32,247 nt of DNA from JBBRMG01 sp038230955 (GTDB lineage Bacteria; Patescibacteriota; Doudnabacteria; UBA920). Each line of letters starts with the position of its first letter. Positions within the stretch are counted from its first letter, which is position 1. The stretch is taken from assembly GCA_038230955.1 (NCBI GenBank), contig JBBRMG010000012.1:1-32247 (forward strand), read 5' to 3'. Shown here one piece after another: positions 7,690 to 16,664 of this stretch. Below the pieces are notes generated by a model. The model saw only the letters and a list, made by a program, of their open reading frames with translations, was not told the DNA's origin and did no database searches. The translations under genes and the position numbers were made by a program.

Positions 7690-9492
7690 ATGTTCAATAT
7701 CGACAAAGTGCCTCGGAAATATTTCATTGGCGCTGTGGGAGCGCTGATAGTAATATTGCTAGTTGTCACCTTATGGCAACCCACCAATTTTGGTTATAAG
7801 GACAAAACCGATTATGCTGCCCAGATTAAACAAGCCCAAGCAGACAAATCGGAGTACGATAAACTTTTGGCGTCTATTAATGTTACTCAAGCCCAAAGCG
7901 AAGTAGCATTGAAAAAAATTGCGACACAAGAGGTAGTCAAAGAAGAAGTTAATGCATCTTTTAATACCAGCCAAAAAATTGTTATACCAGATGTCTCAAA
8001 CACCGAACTGGCTATCGAACCCCGGGGTGGCAAAGAGGCGGTTGTTAGTTATTTTAACCAGTCCGGCGCTTATGTAAAGAGCTATAACGATAAAGTGGCT
8101 GTAGCTAACCAAGTGGTATTTACGGATTTGCAAGATAGTCAGACGGTTAATGCAGCGATAACTGAAACAGCCAAAGCTGTATCAGATCTGAAGCGTATGC
8201 CTGTTCCTACGGAAGCGTTAGCATTTCACAAAGCGCAAATTGTGGCTCTCCAGCAGTATGGCGATTTTTTAACCACGGCCAAAAGTTACAATCCTAGAAT
8301 TGTGTCGGAACAATTACGCCCTCGTGGGGACGATACCCAACAACCATGGCCGAAAGTATACAAGGATTACGCCATCATTAGCAATAAGTCGACAATTATC
8401 AGCACAGAGTACAAACAGCTTGATAAAAAATATAGCATAAGCCAATTGCCTATATTTGCGAGTGACGGCAATTCTTCTGTGTCCGGCGGGCAACCATCTT
8501 TCGGTTTGATTAATGAGGCGCATGCAATTTTTGGGATCGCTGATACCACTATTGTTGTAGGCGATATTCCTCAGTTGATTATTTATGGGATAAAACAGGG
8601 ATTATTAAAAGCTTTTTCCACTTTTATTATTAAAGCCATAGATAAACTGGTCGCTAAGATTGATAAGTATTTCACTATTACTAGCCAACTTTACTATTCA
8701 CAGGAACTGGGCAAATTGTATACCAATGAGTATTGGAAAAAATTTAAAGTGCCGTTGGCGGATCAGAATATTTTGGCTAATTTTATTCCAGATTATTTTT
8801 GTGTTCCGACCGATCTGAATAAACTGAAGCAAGTGTTTGAAGCCAAGTCTAAGCAGCTCTTGAAATACGATATCAAAACCATAGCTTTAAACTCGCCAAA
8901 TTTCTATGACGCTCTGGCCGAACTAGGAACTGCTGCGCAAATAAATCCGGAAGCTTATTGGAGTGATTATTATTCCAGCTTTGCCGCTCAATCCAAAGCC
9001 GCCGCCGCCGATGCCGCAACTAAGGAAGTAACTAGTCCGGGTGTAAAGAGTGGTCGGGATTTAATTAAAGGAAGCGTCGATAAAACGTTATCTAAAATTC
9101 TGGATGTTCAGCAAGGTTCTGTCAGCTCGGCTCTGAATTTAGGGAGCACTAATGCTGATAACCTGATTTCGGTTACGATTGCCGGGATATTTGAAAACCT
9201 GACTACCAAATTTATATTTACCGCCGTTAATTCCAGTGATCATGCTGGAGGTTTAGGCGTTGTTCAAGAAAGTAATATTTGTTTAGGTACGGCTAAGTAT
9301 AAGCCAGTTGTGGCCGGACCAAGTGACCCTGGTGATGCCAAAGCTGCTGCGGATGCTCAAGTACAGGCTTGTCGAACCATGCTCGCCACATACGACAGCT
9401 TGCCTCAGGCAAGTAAAGACAGCTCCAATGAATCGTTAGTCAAAAACTGTCGCGATATAGTTGGCTCAGCGGGCGGTGCGCCAGCTCCATAG
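7690..9492 (+). CDS. Membrane-anchored exported protein of unknown function
   Basis: This 600-aa protein has one N-terminal membrane segment (about 11-29, preceded by Lys/Arg) and no clear cleavage site, so the rest should lie outside the membrane. Residues 40-90 may form a coiled coil. A hydrophobic amphipathic stretch spans about 270-330 (AHAIFGIADTTIVVGD onward). The protein has exactly four cysteines (371, 531, 561, 587), all in the exported C-terminal half, which could form two disulfides. The C-terminal layout (FCVP, Ala/Lys-rich stretch, SPG, then a GGLGV turn) reminds me of uncharacterised exported CPR proteins seen near pilus or secretion genes; this is memory, not a search. The C-terminus is Ala/Pro-rich. 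Confidence 0.75.
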   Translation: MFNIDKVPRKYFIGAVGALIVILLVVTLWQPTNFGYKDKTDYAAQIKQAQADKSEYDKLLASINVTQAQSEVALKKIATQEVVKEEVNASFNTSQKIVIPDVSNTELAIEPRGGKEAVVSYFNQSGAYVKSYNDKVAVANQVVFTDLQDSQTVNAAITETAKAVSDLKRMPVPTEALAFHKAQIVALQQYGDFLTTAKSYNPRIVSEQLRPRGDDTQQPWPKVYKDYAIISNKSTIISTEYKQLDKKYSISQLPIFASDGNSSVSGGQPSFGLINEAHAIFGIADTTIVVGDIPQLIIYGIKQGLLKAFSTFIIKAIDKLVAKIDKYFTITSQLYYSQELGKLYTNEYWKKFKVPLADQNILANFIPDYFCVPTDLNKLKQVFEAKSKQLLKYDIKTIALNSPNFYDALAELGTAAQINPEAYWSDYYSSFAAQSKAAAADAATKEVTSPGVKSGRDLIKGSVDKTLSKILDVQQGSVSSALNLGSTNADNLISVTIAGIFENLTTKFIFTAVNSSDHAGGLGVVQESNICLGTAKYKPVVAGPSDPGDAKAAADAQVQACRTMLATYDSLPQASKDSSNESLVKNCRDIVGSAGGAPAP

Positions 9493-9503
9493 AACTGACT
9501 TTG

Positions 9504-9512
9504 TGTTATAAT
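9504..9512 (+). promoter_or_regulatory. Extended -10 promoter of htrA, predicted leaderless
   Basis: TG-T-TATAAT: TG at 9504-9505 and a perfect hexamer at 9507-9512. The expected +1 at 9519 is the A of the chosen ATG. A longer in-frame TTG start at 9501 would run through the promoter itself and is rejected. Confidence 0.75.
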
Positions 9513-9518
9513 GAACTT

Positions 9519-10754
9519 ATGGAAATTGAGGAAAATATACCCAAACCACCATCTCACAAAAAATTTGCTGGTCTGCTATTTTTAAGTTTATTATTTGGCC
9601 TTTTGGGTGGTCTTTGCGGTGCAGTTTACGTTGCTCGATCCCCAGTTTTACAGCGATTACTGGGGTCAACTACTACCCAATATGTCATTCAACGCGGGGT
9701 TTACAAAGAAGACTCTGCCATTATTAATGTGGTCAAAAAATCGAGCCCAGCAGTTGTGTCTATTGTTATCTCTAAGGATGTTAGCCAAGCTTCTAATTAT
9801 GAAGCCAATAATCCTTTTGCCAATAATCCTTTTTTTGCTCCTTATTTTCCAAACAATCAAAACCGGTCCAATAACAACAAACCTACGCCTAATGTTCAGC
9901 AAATTGGCGCTGGTTCTGGCTTTCTGGTGAGTGCTGATGGTTTAATTTTAACTAATCGACATGTGGTGTCCGATGAGCAGGCTACATACGCAGTCGTTAC
10001 GAGCGATGGAAAATCTTATGACGCCAAAGTGTTAGCGCGGGATCCTATTAATGATTTGGCTATTTTAAAAATCGATGTTACTAATGCGCCCACGCTATCT
10101 TTCAGTGACTCCAGCCAAATTGAGATTGGTCAGCAAGCAGTAGCCATTGGCAATTCCCTGGGCCAATATCAGAATACAGTTACTAGCGGAATTGTGTCCG
10201 GTATCGGCCGGAGCATCCAAGCAGGGGATAATGCAGGAAGTGAGCAACTTGAGGGAGTAATTCAAACAGACGCAGCAATTAACCCCGGCAACTCTGGCGG
10301 ACCACTGCTAAATTTGGCAGGGCAAGTAATTGGTATCAACACGGCGATTGACCAAGGAGGTCAGTCTGTTGGTTTCGCAATTCCAGCTAACGATATTACC
10401 TATGCGCTAAATAGCTACAAACAGTTTGGTAAGATTCAACGGCCTATGTTGGGAGTTCGTTATATGCCTATTACCAAAGAGTTAGCGGCGGCGCAGAAAT
10501 TACCACGTGATTATGGCGCATTGCTAGTTGGTGATAACGCGTCAGGCCCAGCAGTAATCGCAGGAAGTCCCGCAGCCAAAGCTGGTTTAGCGGAAAACGA
10601 TATAATCTTGGAAGTCAATGGCATTCGCATAGACGAGAAAAATAGTTTGGCCGCTCAGCTGAAAAACTTTAAAGTCGGTAGCACTATCAATCTCAAAATA
10701 TATCATCAAGGGGCAGAAAAAACCGTTAGTGTAACCTTGGATGAAACAAAATAA
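9519..10754 (+). CDS. htrA: HtrA/Deg-family periplasmic-type serine protease
   Basis: This 411-aa envelope quality-control protease is anchored by one N-terminal membrane helix (16-38). An Asn/Pro-rich linker (90-125) follows. The trypsin-like domain carries the triad His148 (TNRHVV), Asp179 (DPINDLAIL) and Ser259 (NPGNSGGPL). A single PDZ domain (about 309-405) contains AGSPAAKAGL and GDII-like ENDIILEVNG. One PDZ and a membrane anchor fit the DegS/HtrA-type layout. It opens the long co-directional block, with ruvX two bases after its stop. The start is set by the -10 at 9507-9512. Confidence 0.95.
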   Translation: MEIEENIPKPPSHKKFAGLLFLSLLFGLLGGLCGAVYVARSPVLQRLLGSTTTQYVIQRGVYKEDSAIINVVKKSSPAVVSIVISKDVSQASNYEANNPFANNPFFAPYFPNNQNRSNNNKPTPNVQQIGAGSGFLVSADGLILTNRHVVSDEQATYAVVTSDGKSYDAKVLARDPINDLAILKIDVTNAPTLSFSDSSQIEIGQQAVAIGNSLGQYQNTVTSGIVSGIGRSIQAGDNAGSEQLEGVIQTDAAINPGNSGGPLLNLAGQVIGINTAIDQGGQSVGFAIPANDITYALNSYKQFGKIQRPMLGVRYMPITKELAAAQKLPRDYGALLVGDNASGPAVIAGSPAAKAGLAENDIILEVNGIRIDEKNSLAAQLKNFKVGSTINLKIYHQGAEKTVSVTLDETK

Positions 10755-10756
10755 TA

Positions 10757-11137
10757 ATGAAAATGTTAGGTATTGATTATGGAACGAAACGTATTGGACT
10801 GGCTATTTCTGATGAAACAGGCACATTGGCTCGCGAGCTAGCGATATTAGCGCCCAAACAGTTCTGGCGCGAGATTGAAAATCTAGTTGCGGATAATAAG
10901 ATTGAACAGTTAGTAGTAGGATTGCCGCTTAATATGTCGGGTGGCCCCACTGAAAAAAGCCGAGAAGTAGGCGTATTTGCTGATAAGCTAAAACAAAAGC
11001 TCGCCATACCTATTGAGTTGATGGACGAGCGCTTGTCGAGCAGTATGGCCCGCAATTTACCAGGTGGTCAAACTAATGTCGACAGCCTGGCAGCGCAAAT
11101 TATTTTACAGAACTATTTAGATAAAAACAAACAGTAA
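10757..11137 (+). CDS. ruvX: RuvX/YqgF-family Holliday junction resolvase-like protein
   Basis: This 126-aa RNase H-fold protein is slightly shorter than the usual 135-140. It shows MLGIDYGTKRIGLAISD (3-19, first catalytic Asp7), VVGLPLNMSG (53-62), MDERLSS and a terminal D-SLAAQIILQNYL helix. The family acts in 16S rRNA 5' maturation and has been proposed as a Holliday junction resolvase. A second ATG two codons in is an equally possible start. It sits between htrA and galT with gaps of 2 and 4 bases. Confidence 0.92.
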   Translation: MKMLGIDYGTKRIGLAISDETGTLARELAILAPKQFWREIENLVADNKIEQLVVGLPLNMSGGPTEKSREVGVFADKLKQKLAIPIELMDERLSSSMARNLPGGQTNVDSLAAQIILQNYLDKNKQ

Positions 11138-11141
11138 TTTT

Positions 11142-12146
11142 ATGTCAGAATTTCGCCAAAATCCAATTACTAAGCAGTGGGTGTTAATTGCTCCAGCTCG
11201 CGCTAAGCGGCCGGAAGATTATAGTTCCCGTAGTGTCATGAAAGATTTGCCAGAGTTGGACCCTGAGTGCGTTTTTTGTCCGGGTAATGAAGATAAAAAC
11301 CCTGATATGTGCATAGATGTGTGCCGCATCCCAAATGATAAAAACTGGGACGTGAGAGTGATTAAAAATAAATATCCTGCGTTAGAACATATTAAGATTT
11401 ATAGTAATCGTGATTTTTATAATTCCAGAGCGGGCTATGGTGAGAGCGAAGTTATTATTACTCGCAAACACAATGAGCCAGTAGCTTTGCAATCCTTGGC
11501 CACTGTGGAAAAAACTTTGGAAATTTTAATTGAACGAATAAATGAAGCCAAAGGTGATCCCAAAGTGGCATACGTTCAGATTTTTCATAATCATGGTCGC
11601 GACGCTGGAGCGTCGTTGATTCACCCGCACTACCAATTATTTGCTTTACCTATGGTTCCCCCGCACATTCATTCCGAAATTGCGGGCTGTCAGCATTACT
11701 ACAACCTAAATAAAAAGTGTATATATTGCGACATTATGAAAGAAGAACTCGCTCATAAAGATCGAGTGGTGTATGAGAATGATCATTTCGTCGTGCTTTC
11801 AGCCTATGCTTCGCGTAAACCTTTTGAAACGTGGATTTTGCCGAAACGTCATTCGGCCAGATTTGAGGATATGACAGCGGAAGAGCGAAAACACTTAGCT
11901 TTTGTGTTGAAGACAGTTGTGGGTCAGCTATATATTAAATTGTCGGACCCGCCATTGAATTTTTATACGCACACTTTGCCGTTTCACCGAGATGCGCACA
12001 CTATTTTAGAACAGGATAGTTATCATTGGCACTTGACGGTCTTTCCTCATGTCGGCTTGCCCTGGGGCGGGTTTGAGTACGCCGCCGGTTTACCAGTTAA
12101 CCCTATGCCACCCGAAATGACGGCCGCGTTTTTGCGTAAGAAATAA
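11142..12146 (+). CDS. galT: Galactose-1-phosphate uridylyltransferase family (HIT superfamily)
   Basis: GalT transfers UMP between UDP-glucose and hexose 1-phosphate through a histidine intermediate. This 334-aa protein has the zinc pair C43/C46 (CVFC), the active-site HPHYQ (His161, His163) after HNHGRDAGAS, and a second CxxC (C193/C196). Length and layout fit bacterial GalT. Related nucleotidyltransferases in the same family act on other sugar phosphates, so the exact substrate is uncertain. Its place before tpiA suggests feeding or draining hexose phosphates. It has no ribosome site and a gap of 4 bases after ruvX. Confidence 0.85.
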   Translation: MSEFRQNPITKQWVLIAPARAKRPEDYSSRSVMKDLPELDPECVFCPGNEDKNPDMCIDVCRIPNDKNWDVRVIKNKYPALEHIKIYSNRDFYNSRAGYGESEVIITRKHNEPVALQSLATVEKTLEILIERINEAKGDPKVAYVQIFHNHGRDAGASLIHPHYQLFALPMVPPHIHSEIAGCQHYYNLNKKCIYCDIMKEELAHKDRVVYENDHFVVLSAYASRKPFETWILPKRHSARFEDMTAEERKHLAFVLKTVVGQLYIKLSDPPLNFYTHTLPFHRDAHTILEQDSYHWHLTVFPHVGLPWGGFEYAAGLPVNPMPPEMTAAFLRKK

Positions 12147-12154
12147 TATATTAT

Positions 12155-12847
12155 ATGAAAAAACTAATTGTTGGTAATTGGAAGTTAAATCCACTGACTT
12201 TGAATGAGGCCACAGAGTTGGCGTCTAAGATTGACCGCACACCCTTACATGAGGCAGTTATTTGCCCACCTACGGCCTTTTTAGCGGAAATAGACTACCC
12301 TCGGTTAGGAGCACAAGATTGTTTTTGGAAAGCCAAAGGGGCTTACACTGGCCAAACATCGCCAACCGCGCTAAAGAGCATGGGTGTGAAGTACTGCATT
12401 GTCGGTCACAGTGAGCGCCGCGAACTAGGGGAGACCAATGACGAGATAAACGCTAAAATAGTAGCTTTACTAGAAAATAAGATCATTCCTATATTGTGTA
12501 TTGGTCATGGCACAATTCGCGATGCAGATGAGTTAGCCGTGGTAGACATACTGAAAGTTCAGTTGGAACAAGGCCTGCGAGATATTGATACGAAAACAAT
12601 TGTTGTAGCCTATGAACCAGTCTGGGCCATTGGTGCAGGTAGTCCGGCTAGCCCAGAACACGCCGAAAAAATCGCCATGTTTATCAAAACCAAATATCAA
12701 ATAAATAGAGTCTTATACGGTGGTAGCTCTAATCGGACGAATGCTGGTGCTTATTTGGCGGAGCCACATATTGACGGTCTGCTTGTTGGCGGTGCTAGTT
12801 TGTTATCAGATGATTTTAACGCCATGATTAATACATCACTTTTATGA
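12155..12847 (+). CDS. tpiA: Triosephosphate isomerase
   Basis: It interconverts dihydroxyacetone phosphate and glyceraldehyde 3-phosphate. At 230 aa it is somewhat shorter than the usual 250. The catalytic residues are all visible: Lys10 (VGNWKLNP), His85 (IVGHSERR) and Glu154 (VAYEPVWAIGAG). The C-terminal phosphate loop is GLLVGGASL. The stop overlaps the rpiB start by four bases (ATGA), implying translational coupling. Confidence 0.96.
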   Translation: MKKLIVGNWKLNPLTLNEATELASKIDRTPLHEAVICPPTAFLAEIDYPRLGAQDCFWKAKGAYTGQTSPTALKSMGVKYCIVGHSERRELGETNDEINAKIVALLENKIIPILCIGHGTIRDADELAVVDILKVQLEQGLRDIDTKTIVVAYEPVWAIGAGSPASPEHAEKIAMFIKTKYQINRVLYGGSSNRTNAGAYLAEPHIDGLLVGGASLLSDDFNAMINTSLL

Positions 12848-13290
12848 TATACATTGCTTCAGACCACGGCGGTTTCAAATTAAAAGAGCAACTAAAAAAG
12901 TTTTTAGCTAATCAAAAATTAGCGCACACAGATTTGGGCCCCAAAAAATTTGAAGCCGATGACGATTATCCGGATTATGCCGCTAAAGTGGCGATGAAAA
13001 TTTCGCGTAATCCTATCCGCGATTGTGGTATTTTAATTTGTCGCAGTGGTCAAGGAGTTTGTATCGTAGCTAATAAATTTGCGAATGTCCGAGCTGGTTT
13101 AGTTTGGAATGCGAAGGAATCAGAAATGAGCCGCATAGATGACATGACGAACGTACTATGCCTGCCTAGCGATTACATTACTGACAAACAAGCCGAGCAG
13201 ATTTTATCCATTTGGCTAAACACATCTTATTCTTCTGAAGAGCGCCATATCCGGCGTATTCGCAAAATTACTGATTTGGAAAATAAATAA
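12844..13290 (+). CDS. rpiB: Ribose-5-phosphate isomerase B (RpiB/LacAB family)
   Basis: It interconverts ribose 5-phosphate and ribulose 5-phosphate. The 148-aa protein has IASDHGGFKLK (4-14) and ILICRSGQGVCIVANKF, where the catalytic Cys is kept but E. coli CGTG is CRSG. It also has SRIDDMTNVL, where the E. coli motif is SRQHNDTNVL, so the usual His base position is Asp. The fold assignment is firm; the chemistry of the ring-opening step may differ. It starts inside the tpiA stop. Confidence 0.9.
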   Translation: MIYIASDHGGFKLKEQLKKFLANQKLAHTDLGPKKFEADDDYPDYAAKVAMKISRNPIRDCGILICRSGQGVCIVANKFANVRAGLVWNAKESEMSRIDDMTNVLCLPSDYITDKQAEQILSIWLNTSYSSEERHIRRIRKITDLENK

Positions 13291-13296
13291 GTAGTT

Positions 13297-13944
13297 ATGT
13301 CTATTGTTCCAGCGTTATTAGAACATGATCGCACCGAGTTTAACCGGAAGGCGTTATTAATTGAGCGCTTGCCCGGAGTGAACCGAATTCAAGTAGATTT
13401 CTGTGATGGGGATTTTGTGGCAAATAAATCATTAACTATTAATGATATTGATGCTCTCAATCCGGCCTACAGCTGGGAAGCCCATCTTATGGTCCGCGAA
13501 CCAAAAAACTTTTTAGATTACCAAATTGCTGGATTTGGAATAATTGTCTTGCACTATGAGGCATTCCCGACAGAAGAATCGCTGGATAACGCCGCCTCAG
13601 AAATTGCTAAAATGGGCATGAAGCCGGCCATTGCTATCAACCCAGAAACACCCGTCTCAGTATTACGTTATTTCGGCGATACAATTAGTCAATTTGTACT
13701 TCTAAGCGTTCGCCCAGGAGAGCAAGGGCGGGGATTTATCCCAGAGACCTATGAGAGGGTGGAGAACTTACGAAAACTATTGCCCCATGCTACAATAGAA
13801 GTAGATGGGGGAGTGAAAGATAGTAATGCCCCCGCTTTAATTGCTGCCGGCGCTGATTGGCTGGTGGTAGGTTCAGCTTTGTTTGAAACAGAAAACTTGG
13901 AACAAAATTACATAAAAGTGCAGCAAGCCCTCATAAAGAAATAA
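13297..13944 (+). CDS. rpe: Ribulose-phosphate 3-epimerase family protein
   Basis: It interconverts ribulose 5-phosphate and xylulose 5-phosphate. The 215-aa barrel keeps three of the four E. coli metal ligands: Asp34 (QVDFCDGDF), His63 (AHLMV) and Asp170 (EVDGG). The first ligand, His in E. coli (VHFDVMD), is Gln32 here. The phosphate-binding end (DWLVVGSALF) is present. Position between rpiB and the transketolase halves supports the pentose phosphate role. An altered substrate or metal cannot be excluded. Confidence 0.85.
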   Translation: MSIVPALLEHDRTEFNRKALLIERLPGVNRIQVDFCDGDFVANKSLTINDIDALNPAYSWEAHLMVREPKNFLDYQIAGFGIIVLHYEAFPTEESLDNAASEIAKMGMKPAIAINPETPVSVLRYFGDTISQFVLLSVRPGEQGRGFIPETYERVENLRKLLPHATIEVDGGVKDSNAPALIAAGADWLVVGSALFETENLEQNYIKVQQALIKK

Positions 13945-13968
13945 AAATCAGTTATAAAAACCAAATCC

Positions 13969-14847
13969 ATGGAACTGAAAGTCCACGAACTGAAAATCAA
14001 AGCGAACGATATCAGGGAAGATATCATTAATATGTTGTTGGCGGCTGGGTCTGGTCACTCTGCGGGCCCGCTCGATATGGCTGATGTGTTTACTGCGCTC
14101 TATTTTAATGTGATGAAGCATGACCCAAAAAACCCACAGTGGGAGGGGCGTGATTATTTTGTATTATCCGCCGGGCATATATGTCCGGTTTTGTATGCTA
14201 CCCTTGCTGAGTCTGGCTATTTCCCGAAAGAAGAACTGCTCACATTGCGCAAACTCGGTACCCGTTTGCATGGCCATCCGCATAATGGGGCGTTGCCGGG
14301 CATTGAAACTTCTTCCGGTCCGTTAGCGCAGGGAATATCTCAAGCCATCGGCATAGCTATGTCATTGCGAATGGATCATAAGCGCAATCATGTCTATTGT
14401 GTTATGGGTGACGGGGAACAAGATGAAGGCCAAGTTTGGGAAGCTGCTATGTTTGCCGCAAAAGAAAAATTGCACAATTTAACTATGATTATAGACCGCA
14501 ACAACATTCAGATTGATGGGTTCACCGAAGACGTCATGCCAATTGATAACTTACGAGCGAAGTACGAATCGTTTAATTGGCATGTGTTGGAAATAGACGG
14601 CCACAACATGCAAGAAATTATTGATGCTTGCAATGAAGCTAAAGCAATTTACGAAAAACCGACTGTCATTATTGCCCACACTATTGCCGGCAAGGGCGTG
14701 GACTATATGGAAGAGAAATTTGAGTGGCATGGTATTCCACCGGGAGTGCAAGATGTGCCTGGAGCACCAGCTAAAGATAAGCAAGGAGCAGAGGCATTGC
14801 ATGAATTAAGAACGCTCGGCGGTAGAATCCGCGGCGAGCATGAATAA
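13969..14847 (+). CDS. Transketolase, N-terminal (pyrophosphate-binding) subunit
   Basis: This half of transketolase carries the thiamine diphosphate motif: GDGEQDEGQVWEAA (147-160), ending with IIDRNNIQ. It also has AGHICPVLYA, HGHPHNGALPG and SGPLAQGISQAIG. At 292 aa it is the N-terminal half only; the pyrimidine-binding half is at 16665-17654, separated by a membrane-protein gene. Split transketolases are common in archaea, some Firmicutes and CPR. The two chains should associate to move two-carbon units between sugar phosphates. Confidence 0.95.
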   Translation: MELKVHELKIKANDIREDIINMLLAAGSGHSAGPLDMADVFTALYFNVMKHDPKNPQWEGRDYFVLSAGHICPVLYATLAESGYFPKEELLTLRKLGTRLHGHPHNGALPGIETSSGPLAQGISQAIGIAMSLRMDHKRNHVYCVMGDGEQDEGQVWEAAMFAAKEKLHNLTMIIDRNNIQIDGFTEDVMPIDNLRAKYESFNWHVLEIDGHNMQEIIDACNEAKAIYEKPTVIIAHTIAGKGVDYMEEKFEWHGIPPGVQDVPGAPAKDKQGAEALHELRTLGGRIRGEHE

Positions 14848-14864
14848 TTAACCATAAATAAATT

Positions 14865-16643
14865 ATGGAAATCATTAATTTTTTATTAATACTGGTACTA
14901 TTCGCTTATATACATAATGTATCAAAGCGAACTAATCAGGGTGGGCAAAACAATGCAATTGTCGCGCCACCAACTGGCGTGGATACTTCCCATTTGCCGC
15001 CTCTGCCACCACTGCCAGGATCGCCACTTGCTAATGCTGACTCACACGCACCGAGTACAACATCCCCAGCGTCAGCTCAATCATCCCATGCTTTTAAAAT
15101 TGCCGAAGACCATTCCATCTCTAGTATTTTGTCTAAGGTAGGAGTACTAGCATTGCTGTTTGGCTTAGCTTTTTTCTTGAAGTTTGCCATTGATCAGGGC
15201 TGGATAAGCATATGGACGCGTTTGGTCCTTGGTTTTGCGGTGGGAGGACTGTTCCTAATTTTGTCTCAATTATGGATTGCGAAATACAGAAAATATGCTT
15301 TGGCTTTGGCTGGCTGTGGGTTAGGTATCCTATACCTGACCACATTTGCCGGGTATGAATATTATCACGTTATCAATCAGCTTTCAGGCTTATTCTTGAT
15401 GATTATTTTCTCCATCATTGGTGTTTTGTTGGCTTGGCGCAATGACTCAAAAGTGTTGGGCACCATCGCTTGGGCTGGGGGTTATTTGGCCCCGCGCTTA
15501 TTATCCGTGGGAGACAGTAATGTTACCGTACTATTCTCATACCTAACAATATTGAATGTTGGCGTATTATTAGTGTTGCTTCGAAAATATTGGTATGAGT
15601 TGGCTCTGACTGGATTAATTGGCACTGCCTTAAATTTTTGGGTTTGGTATGATCATTTTGGCCAGTCGCAAACTATTTTACTAACGTTAATATTTTTGGT
15701 TGGTAACATGGCGATGATAGTTATAGTGCACGCGTTTATCGTTCGGCATAACAGTACAATGATTAAAGAGCAGCCGTCAGGTGATGATGCAGTCGGCGCA
15801 TTCTTCGGTGCAGTCGCATTGCTCTATGGAATCATGTTGTTCGCAACATTAGTTGGTCAGTACGAAGTTTATCGCTCAGCCATAATGTTATTGGTAGCCA
15901 TTATCTTTGCCCTGGCCTACGTCATGGTTGATCGATTGGAACATGTGGCCACTAATCGTGTTTTGTCTTTTGTGGCCACGTTGGCTTTAGTCTTAGCTTG
16001 TTATTGGCAATTTCAAGAGATCGGTCAAATTCTCTCTGGTCTAATAGTATCGTTAGGTTTGTTGGCTGTGGGAATTACACAACGTCGATTGGAAATTCGT
16101 TTTTGGGCAGCCGCTTTACTAGTGCTTGTTTCCATAAAGTCTCTATTTATTACCTATAATCCAGCTAGCTATCAATTCATTATAAATTCTAAATTTGGTG
16201 TTGGATTTGCCAGCGTAGTAGCTCTAGCGCTGGCTTCATATTTTTACCCCAAAGAAGAAGTATCTCATACTAGCGAGAAAGGTACTCGTCAGGTTATGGT
16301 AGGAGCTGCAATTGTTTTGCTGTGGGCCCTAGTATCAATTGAGTTGTGGCATTACTTTGATGCATCAAACTTATCGGGTATTCGTGATTTATTACTTAGC
16401 TTGTGGTGGTTATCGTATGGGGTAATTTTAGCGGTTTTCGGGTCGGTGTATAATTCAGTAGTTGCTCGAAAGTTAGCTATTGCATTTTTCGGTCTAGCAG
16501 TTGTCAAAGTATTTTTATACGATGTCCAAAATCTAGACCTAGGTTACCGCGTTGTATCCTTTATTAGTTTGGGAGTAATACTATTAGCAGCATCATTCGG
16601 GTATCAAAAAAATCGTGAAAAGGTTAATGACTTCATCAAATAA
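14865..16643 (+). CDS. DUF2339-type multi-pass membrane protein
   Basis: This 592-aa protein has an N-terminal membrane helix (1-18) and a Pro/Ser/Ala-rich linker (about 30-78). More than ten further membrane helices start near 88. The first part (SKVGVLALLFGLAFFLKFAIDQGWIS, split here as SKVGVLALLFGLAFF then LKFAIDQGW) and GTIAWAGGYLAPRLLS are typical of DUF2339. The family has no established biochemical function. It lies 17 bases after the transketolase N gene and 21 before the C gene, so it is almost certainly in the same transcript, which is an odd place for a membrane protein. Confidence 0.85.
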   Translation: MEIINFLLILVLFAYIHNVSKRTNQGGQNNAIVAPPTGVDTSHLPPLPPLPGSPLANADSHAPSTTSPASAQSSHAFKIAEDHSISSILSKVGVLALLFGLAFFLKFAIDQGWISIWTRLVLGFAVGGLFLILSQLWIAKYRKYALALAGCGLGILYLTTFAGYEYYHVINQLSGLFLMIIFSIIGVLLAWRNDSKVLGTIAWAGGYLAPRLLSVGDSNVTVLFSYLTILNVGVLLVLLRKYWYELALTGLIGTALNFWVWYDHFGQSQTILLTLIFLVGNMAMIVIVHAFIVRHNSTMIKEQPSGDDAVGAFFGAVALLYGIMLFATLVGQYEVYRSAIMLLVAIIFALAYVMVDRLEHVATNRVLSFVATLALVLACYWQFQEIGQILSGLIVSLGLLAVGITQRRLEIRFWAAALLVLVSIKSLFITYNPASYQFIINSKFGVGFASVVALALASYFYPKEEVSHTSEKGTRQVMVGAAIVLLWALVSIELWHYFDASNLSGIRDLLLSLWWLSYGVILAVFGSVYNSVVARKLAIAFFGLAVVKVFLYDVQNLDLGYRVVSFISLGVILLAASFGYQKNREKVNDFIK

Positions 16644-16664
16644 TTAGTAAAAGCGACTTGGGGT

